DNA of 64,000 nucleotides from DAOPKN01 sp035391225 (GTDB lineage: Bacteria > Thermotogota > Thermotogae > MWEM01). Each line of letters opens with the position of its first letter. Position 1 is the first letter of the stretch. Location: NCBI GenBank assembly GCA_035391225.1, contig DAOPKN010000002.1:87015-151014 (forward strand). Reading direction: 5' to 3'. The notes under the pieces were generated by a model. It ran no database searches. It had not been told where the DNA came from and worked only from the letters and a program-made list of their open reading frames with translations. Positions 59,163-64,000 of this stretch are shown here, piece after piece. The position numbers and the translations under genes are program-made.

Positions 59163-60737
59163 ATGACGCAACGCATCCGTCTTTTCGTCCAGCTCTTTTT
59201 CCTTTTGTTCGTGTTGTACCTATCCGTTGGCCATTACCTGGAAGAGAACGCCATCGTGGACCTGCCGCTGGTGGCAAGCCTGCACTCGGTTTGTCCCTTC
59301 GGTGGAGTGGTGACCCTCTACACCTTCTTTTCCACCGGGGATTACGTGCAAAAGTTGCACCAGTCCACGTTCCAGATGCTCATTGCCCTACTCGTTCTCC
59401 TTATCCTAACCGGAGCTTCCTTCTGCGGCTGGATCTGCCCGCTGGGAACGGTGCAGGAATGGGTGGGCAAGCTCGGGCGCAAGTTGCTTGGGAAGCGGTA
59501 CAACCGTGTTCCCTACCTGGTGGACCGCATCCTCTCGCTGGCACGATACGTGGTGCTTGGCATCGTTCTGATCCAGACCGCGCGAACCGTGCAGCTGATG
59601 TTCCAACCCTTCGATCCCTACTACAACCTGTTCAACATCTGGAGTGACGAGATCACCTGGACGGGAATCGCCGTCGTAGTGCTCACGCTGGGCCTTTCGC
59701 TGATCGTGGAGCGCCCCTTCTGCCGCTATGCCTGTCCGCTGGGAGCGCTCAACGGCTTGTTCAACCGCATCAGCATTTTCGGCATCAAGCGCAAGAAGAG
59801 CACGTGTATCTCCTGCAACCTGTGCGACAAGAAATGCCCCATGAACATCCCGGTTGCCAACAAGCCCATGGTATCCAGCACGTTGTGTAACCGCTGCATG
59901 AAGTGCGTGGACAGCTGCCCCGTGAACCAGCCCGAAAAAAAGACGCTGACCCTTCGCCCCGTGTTCAAGAACCCCGAGAAATCCGGATGGGCGTTGAACA
60001 AGGGATGGTACGCGTTGCTGGTGATCGTGGCCTTTGCCGTTCCCCTGATGATCTCCGTTGTCTCGGGTGCGTTCGTCACCGAGCGGGTGAAAACCTATGA
60101 AACGACCACCGACATTCGGGGATCCTCCACTCTCCAGGAAGTGCTGGAAAACTACGGTATCAACCGGGGACCGATGTACCACATCCTTGGGCTTCCCGCG
60201 ACCTTGAGTGCGGAAACCAAGCTCAAGGATATCCCCCTGCAACTCGGTATCCTGGAAGAAGTGGAAGTGTTCTCGCCCGAATCGCTACGACTGGTGATCG
60301 ATTCCTACGCTCTCCCCGTTTCCCAGTTGGAAAGCCACTTGCACATCGACGTGAACGAGTGGAAAGACTCGTTGGCACAGCAAGGGATCCCAATGGAGGA
60401 AAGCCTGGAAAATGCACTGAAGAAACTGGATGCAGGTGTGTACACCTACTGGATTTCCGGAATCCACCTGGAGCTGGGGCAAGCCACCGAAACAGTCGTA
60501 CAAGAAGAGCACCAGGGGACATCCACCCCGCTCGTTGTAGGTGGAGTGTTGGATATTCGCGGAAAAACCACGCTCGCCGAGCTCAAGGCGGCTTTCCCGG
60601 GGTACGAGGAGATGGTTGCGCAGTTCCAAATTCCTGCTGACACCCCGTTGACCGCCAGCCTGAAAGACCTGAGCGATAACATGGGTATCGAAGTCAGCGA
60701 AATTCGTACCTTCGTGGAAGGCTACCAAGCACCATGA
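59163..60737 (+). CDS. NapH-like [4Fe-4S] membrane protein with periplasmic tandem repeats
   Basis: 524 aa. Five membrane helices with the Cys motifs SVCPFGG, CGWICPLG and CRYACPLGA; two ferredoxin sites CISCNLCDKKCP and CNRCMKCVDSCP; and a final membrane helix (~280-300). The last ~210 residues are extracytoplasmic and hold at least two copies of a unit beginning DIRG(S/K)xTL and ending GIEV-type, each ~60 residues. It probably moves electrons to the outside face and contacts a partner through the repeats. Its TGA overlaps the regulator ATG. Confidence 0.85.
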   Translation: MTQRIRLFVQLFFLLFVLYLSVGHYLEENAIVDLPLVASLHSVCPFGGVVTLYTFFSTGDYVQKLHQSTFQMLIALLVLLILTGASFCGWICPLGTVQEWVGKLGRKLLGKRYNRVPYLVDRILSLARYVVLGIVLIQTARTVQLMFQPFDPYYNLFNIWSDEITWTGIAVVVLTLGLSLIVERPFCRYACPLGALNGLFNRISIFGIKRKKSTCISCNLCDKKCPMNIPVANKPMVSSTLCNRCMKCVDSCPVNQPEKKTLTLRPVFKNPEKSGWALNKGWYALLVIVAFAVPLMISVVSGAFVTERVKTYETTTDIRGSSTLQEVLENYGINRGPMYHILGLPATLSAETKLKDIPLQLGILEEVEVFSPESLRLVIDSYALPVSQLESHLHIDVNEWKDSLAQQGIPMEESLENALKKLDAGVYTYWISGIHLELGQATETVVQEEHQGTSTPLVVGGVLDIRGKTTLAELKAAFPGYEEMVAQFQIPADTPLTASLKDLSDNMGIEVSEIRTFVEGYQAP

Positions 60738-61405
60738 CACGCATACTGGTGGTGGAAGACGAACCCAAGATCGCGCGCCTTCTGCAGCTGGAACTCAACC
60801 ACGAAGGCTTCGAAACGCGCATCGCCTCCGATGGCATGGCGGCGTTGGACACCGTGGAAGAATTCACGCCGGACGTGATTTTGCTGGATATCATGATCCC
60901 GGAAATCGACGGCGTGGAAGTGGCACGCTCGGTGCGCCAGCTGAACCCGGAAATCGGCATCATCATGGTCACCGCGCTTGACCAAACCCGAAACAAGGTG
61001 GAAGGGTTGCAATCCGGAGCCGACGACTACATCACCAAGCCGTTTGAGCTCGAAGAAGTGAAAGCCCGGATTTCCGCGCTGTTGCGCCGCAAACAAAAGC
61101 CCGTAGCGCGCAAGGTTTCGCTGGGAGAATCGCTGGATATTTACCCCGAGAGTTACCTGGTGAAAGAGGATGGCAAGGAAATCCCGCTTTCGCGCACCGA
61201 GTTCGATTTGCTTTCCTACCTTGCTGCAAACCGCAACCAGGTGATTTCCAAGGAAGAATTGCTGGAAAAGGTGTGGGGAATCGATTTCGACGCAAACCCG
61301 AACGTAGTGGAAGTGTACATCAACTACCTGCGCAAGAAACTCAAGGCGGGAAAAGAACTGATCCGCACCGTTCGTGGCGTGGGGTACACCATCCGGGAGG
61401 GGTGA
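60734..61405 (+). CDS. OmpR-family response regulator
   Basis: 223 aa. Receiver with phospho-acceptor D52 (LLDIMIP) and KPF lysine; winged-helix DNA-binding domain (~130-223) with LSRTEFDLLSYL and VRGVGYTI. It is translationally coupled (ATGA) to the NapH-like gene, so regulation and redox proteins form one operon. A probable target is this operon's own promoter. Confidence 0.92.
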   Translation: MTRILVVEDEPKIARLLQLELNHEGFETRIASDGMAALDTVEEFTPDVILLDIMIPEIDGVEVARSVRQLNPEIGIIMVTALDQTRNKVEGLQSGADDYITKPFELEEVKARISALLRRKQKPVARKVSLGESLDIYPESYLVKEDGKEIPLSRTEFDLLSYLAANRNQVISKEELLEKVWGIDFDANPNVVEVYINYLRKKLKAGKELIRTVRGVGYTIREG

Positions 61406-61412
61406 ACGGAAG

Positions 61413-62714
61413 ATGAAACTCTCGCACAAGATTGGGTGGATCAACGCACTAATCCTTGCCGTGCTCTCCTTTTCAGGGGTGTTCTTTTTCTTCTTCCAGT
61501 TCCGGGAAGTGCTGTTGCAATCCGTGCAAACGGAAATGGAAGAAAATGCCGCCCATTTCTTCTTCTTGCCGGGGCAGAACAGAGGGCAGGGAAGGTTCGT
61601 GAACACCCCGATGCGCCTGGAACTTGTGCAGGGGTTGTACATCGTACAAGTCGATCAAAATGGGGAAGCCGGAGAAATCATCCAGGATCCCTTTGGATTG
61701 GGAAGCGAGGTGAGCCTGGGAACCTTCGAGCGTGATGGTCTTTCCTTCCTGGGCATCCCCTTTTCCATCGACTCCCAAACCTACTGGCTGATCCAGGAAA
61801 TCACCGCGGTGGTGCACACCCTTTCCACCATGCGGAATCGCCTGATCCTGTTCGCTGCAGGGCTGATCTTTCTTTCTTTCTTCCTGGGGCGGGTGATCGC
61901 GCAATTCTCGCTGCAACCCTTGCTGCGCCTCACCCGCCAAATCCGGGGAATCACCACCCGGAACTTGCAGAATCGCTTTGAAACACGCGAGAAGAACAGC
62001 GAGATCGTGGAACTCCAACAATCGCTCAACCAAATGCTCGACAAGATCCAGCGAGGGTTTGAATTGCAGAAGCGCTTCTCCTCCGACGTGGCACACGAGC
62101 TACGGACACCGGTTACGAGTATCAAGGGATACGCGCAGCTGCTCGAAAAATGGGGGCTAAGCGATCCGCAAACCGCCCAGGAATCGGTGGAAGCCATTCG
62201 GGATACGGCAGAAGAAATGCGGATACTCATCGAACAGCTGCTCCAACTGGGAAGGTTAGAAGAAGAACAAAGCCTGCAAAAACAAGAATTTGCCAGCCTT
62301 CCCTGGCGAGAAAACCTGAACCTTTCGATCCAGCGGAGATACCCCTCCCGCACTTTCGTGTTCCAGGAAAAGGCATTTCCTGCAAGCCTGAACAGCAATC
62401 CCGACGCACTCGCCGAACTGGTACTGATCTTCGTGGACAATGCGGTAAAGTTCTCTGCTCCGGATCAACCCGTGGAGATCACCTACCAGGCGCGGTCCAT
62501 CCAGGTGCAAGACCACGGTGTGGGAATCGCACCCGACCAGCTTCCCAACCTTTTCGAACGTTTCTACCGCGTGGACAGCTCCCGCAGCAACCGCCAGGCG
62601 GAAGGCCATGGCATCGGTCTTTCCATCGCCCGGGAAATTTCCCAGAAGCTCGACATCGACATCCAGTTCCAAAGCGAACCTGGCCAGGGCACCCAGGTCA
62701 TCATGCGGTGGTAA
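61413..62714 (+). CDS. Membrane sensor histidine kinase
   Basis: 433 aa. Two membrane helices (~9-29 and ~148-168) enclose a ~115-residue periplasmic sensor. A HAMP-like linker follows (PLLRLTRQIRGI). H228 in VAHELRTPVTS is the phospho-site, and the ATPase domain has IFVDNAVKFS, DHGVGI and GHGIGLSIA. It is the cognate kinase of the preceding regulator, 7 bp away. The periplasmic domain may sense the redox state set by the MsrB/NapH proteins. Confidence 0.92.
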   Translation: MKLSHKIGWINALILAVLSFSGVFFFFFQFREVLLQSVQTEMEENAAHFFFLPGQNRGQGRFVNTPMRLELVQGLYIVQVDQNGEAGEIIQDPFGLGSEVSLGTFERDGLSFLGIPFSIDSQTYWLIQEITAVVHTLSTMRNRLILFAAGLIFLSFFLGRVIAQFSLQPLLRLTRQIRGITTRNLQNRFETREKNSEIVELQQSLNQMLDKIQRGFELQKRFSSDVAHELRTPVTSIKGYAQLLEKWGLSDPQTAQESVEAIRDTAEEMRILIEQLLQLGRLEEEQSLQKQEFASLPWRENLNLSIQRRYPSRTFVFQEKAFPASLNSNPDALAELVLIFVDNAVKFSAPDQPVEITYQARSIQVQDHGVGIAPDQLPNLFERFYRVDSSRSNRQAEGHGIGLSIAREISQKLDIDIQFQSEPGQGTQVIMRW

Positions 62715-62737
62715 TGTGTGATCCTTTGCAGTTTAGG

Positions 62738-62746
62738 TGGTATAAT
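62738..62746 (+). promoter_or_regulatory. Extended -10 promoter, TGGTATAAT
   Basis: GGTGGTATAAT, 33 bp before the GTG of the last gene. It gives that gene its own transcript, separate from the two-component operon. Confidence 0.65.
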
Positions 62747-62778
62747 ACACGTCCCATCCCGCGAAGAGGAGAAAGAAA

Positions 62779-63777
62779 GTGCCGTTGTATTCCTACACGC
62801 CACCCAACCTGCAAGACATACGTTCGATGGACGAGGAAGACTACCAGGTGGTTTGTTTTCCAACGCCCTACCAAAGTGCGCAAAACCCTAAGGATCGGGT
62901 TTTCCTCCACCTTTTCTCCCCCCCGCCCGGTTGCCCCGTCAAGGGCGACATCGTTTTCCTGCACGGCATCGGTGATGGCAACATTCCCCACCTGCAATGG
63001 TACGCCCGCCGGTTTCGCTCCAAGGGATACCGTACAGCATTCTTGATTCTTCCTTTCCACGGGGAACGTGCACTTCCGGGGGTCAAAGGAGGCGAGCCCT
63101 TCTACTCGTTGGAACCAGACACCTGCGTGGTTCTCTTCCACCAGGCAGCCAAGGACGTACGTGCCAGCGTGGATTTCTTGCAACAGCAGCCGGGGTTTGA
63201 TGCCGGCAAGTTGTTTCTCGTGGGCGTTTCGTTCGGGGGTATTATCGGAACCATTGCGCTGGGATTGGAGAAACGTTTCCAGAAAGCAAGCCTCCTGATC
63301 ACCGGCGGGAACTGGCGCTGGATCAACTTCCATTCCCCCGCCCCCTACGGTCTGAAAATGCGTCCGGAAAACCTGCAAGCCGTGAACCGCTACGGCTGCC
63401 AAAACGAGCACGACTGTGTCACGCGTTACCGCCAAGATCCCGTGGATTGGGTGAAAAAAAACGTGCGCAGTGTGGAAGACATTTTCACCCGCGCGCCCAT
63501 ACCCTGCTACGCCTACGATTCACTGAGCTTCGCGCCACTGGTAACCCAACCACTTCTCTTCATCCGCGGACGTTTCGACCGCCTCATCCCCCGCCAGGCC
63601 ACCGAAGAACTGCTGGAACTCCTTCCCCACAAGACCGTCGTCTCCATCCCCGCCGGACACAAATCCAGCATCCTCTTCAAACGCCGCATCGCCCGCAACA
63701 TCCTCCGCTTCTTCGAAAAAACCGAAAACTGCCCTCCCTGGGACCGCCGCACCCCAGTGCGGCTCATTCGACCTTAG
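62779..63777 (+). CDS. Alpha/beta hydrolase, 3' end formed by a repeat element
   Basis: 332 aa, GTG start behind AGAGGAG. Hydrolase motifs: HGIGDGN near residue 60, nucleophile elbow GVSFGG, acid in RGRFDRLIP and His in PAGHKSS. It has no signal peptide. The substrate is unknown. The last ~13 codons (CPPWDRRTPVRLIRP region) and the stop lie inside the palindromic repeat unit that starts at 63740, so an ancestral shorter C-terminus was probably replaced when the element inserted. Confidence 0.8.
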   Translation: MPLYSYTPPNLQDIRSMDEEDYQVVCFPTPYQSAQNPKDRVFLHLFSPPPGCPVKGDIVFLHGIGDGNIPHLQWYARRFRSKGYRTAFLILPFHGERALPGVKGGEPFYSLEPDTCVVLFHQAAKDVRASVDFLQQQPGFDAGKLFLVGVSFGGIIGTIALGLEKRFQKASLLITGGNWRWINFHSPAPYGLKMRPENLQAVNRYGCQNEHDCVTRYRQDPVDWVKKNVRSVEDIFTRAPIPCYAYDSLSFAPLVTQPLLFIRGRFDRLIPRQATEELLELLPHKTVVSIPAGHKSSILFKRRIARNILRFFEKTENCPPWDRRTPVRLIRP

Positions 63778-64000
63778 GAAGTGTTCAGCGAGCCGCAGTG
63801 GGCTGCGGCGCACCCAGAGAAGCTTTCCTGATGTGTGGGAAACCCGCTCCTCGCCCTTTCGCGTATGCACTTTGGGACCGCCGCACCCCAGTGCGGCTCA
63901 TTTGACCTGGGATGTGTTCAGGGAGCCGCAGTGGGCTGCGGCGGTCCCAGAGAAGCTTTCCTGATGTGTGGGAAACCCGCTCCTCGCCCTTTCGCGTATG
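63740..64000. repeat. Tandem array of ~134-bp palindromic repeat units
   Basis: Two units are visible, 63740-63873 and 63874 to the window edge, about 134 bp apart and nearly identical. Each holds an arm GGGACCGCCGCACCCC (63740-63765; 63874-63899), a complementary arm GAGCCGCAGTGGGCTG (63790-63816; 63923-63949), and a ~50-bp tail ending TTTCGCGTATG. They differ mainly by GCGCACCCA versus GCGGTCCCA and a 1-bp indel. No gene is seen after 63777. The same arms occur at 1457-1549. Confidence 0.85.

Noticed and set aside
63740..64000. Possible CRISPR array at the right edge
   Set aside because: Units are ~134 bp and repeat over their whole length with internal inverted arms; there are no short repeats separated by unique spacers and no cas genes.

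Overview
The window looks like a compact, gene-dense chromosome segment of an anaerobic, double-membraned bacterium. By eye the G+C is in the mid-50s percent. Anaerobic life is suggested by the rubredoxin / flavodiiron / desulfoferrodoxin cluster and by a 3,5-diaminohexanoate dehydrogenase (amino-acid fermentation). A diderm envelope is suggested by apolipoprotein N-acyltransferase, a SurA-like parvulin, an O-antigen-ligase-type protein and probable beta-barrel proteins. There is no rRNA or other decisive marker, so I do not assign a phylum. The gene mix (7TM-DISM sensors, CheX, HD-GYP, HslV, PASTA-type PBP, UgpC-type ABC ATPase) would fit a Spirochaetota-, Thermotogota- or Synergistota-like lineage. 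No tRNA, rRNA, prophage or CRISPR array was recognised.

Layout. 1-1.06 kb: end of a minus-strand operon (YdcF-like protein, partial secreted protein). 1.06-1.96 kb: non-coding, with a palindromic repeat and a group II intron 3'-end remnant. 1.97-8.9 kb: a plus-strand signalling block made of a LiaF-like membrane protein, a receiver-STAS protein, a 7TM sensor kinase fused to Hpt and CheX, and a 7TM-GAF-HD-GYP phosphodiesterase. 8.9-14.4 kb, minus: asnS, a receiver-TPR protein, two TrkA proteins, TrkH and an RluA-type pseudouridine synthase. 14.5-20.5 kb, plus: rsmH, an FtsL-like protein, a PASTA PBP, an Lhr-like helicase and rsmE. 20.5-31.7 kb, minus: plsX, a DegT aminotransferase, lnt, a Wzy-type 1031-aa protein, a parvulin, kdd, a DHOD-like ferredoxin enzyme and threonine synthase. 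31.9-42.2 kb, plus: rubredoxin-fprA-dfx, then yggS-tsaD, then ubiB, a phasin-like protein, two small unknowns, pfkA-pyk and a secreted beta-propeller.

42.1-51.2 kb has shorter units: a degenerate epimerase, an OmpR/HK pair, pepD, hslV with two Dpp permeases, a class II amidotransferase, and an msmK-type ATPase behind an orphan Phd/YefM antitoxin. 51.3-57.0 kb, minus: a secreted hydrolase, a GH31 glucosidase and a large HELTH metallopeptidase/propeller protein. 57.1-62.7 kb, plus: a probable redox operon of a membrane-anchored MsrB-like protein lacking its catalytic cysteine, two NapH-like Fe-S membrane proteins around a small secreted protein, and a two-component system. The window ends with a cytoplasmic hydrolase whose 3' end runs into a tandem array of the palindromic repeat also seen at 1.5 kb.

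Style of the genome. Genes are packed with 4-bp NTGA start/stop overlaps, GTG and TTG starts are common, and promoters repeatedly show an extended -10 of the form GTGnTATAAT. The two most interesting systems are the kinase/phosphatase fusion block at 2.8-8.9 kb and the pseudo-MsrB/NapH/two-component operon at 57-62.7 kb.
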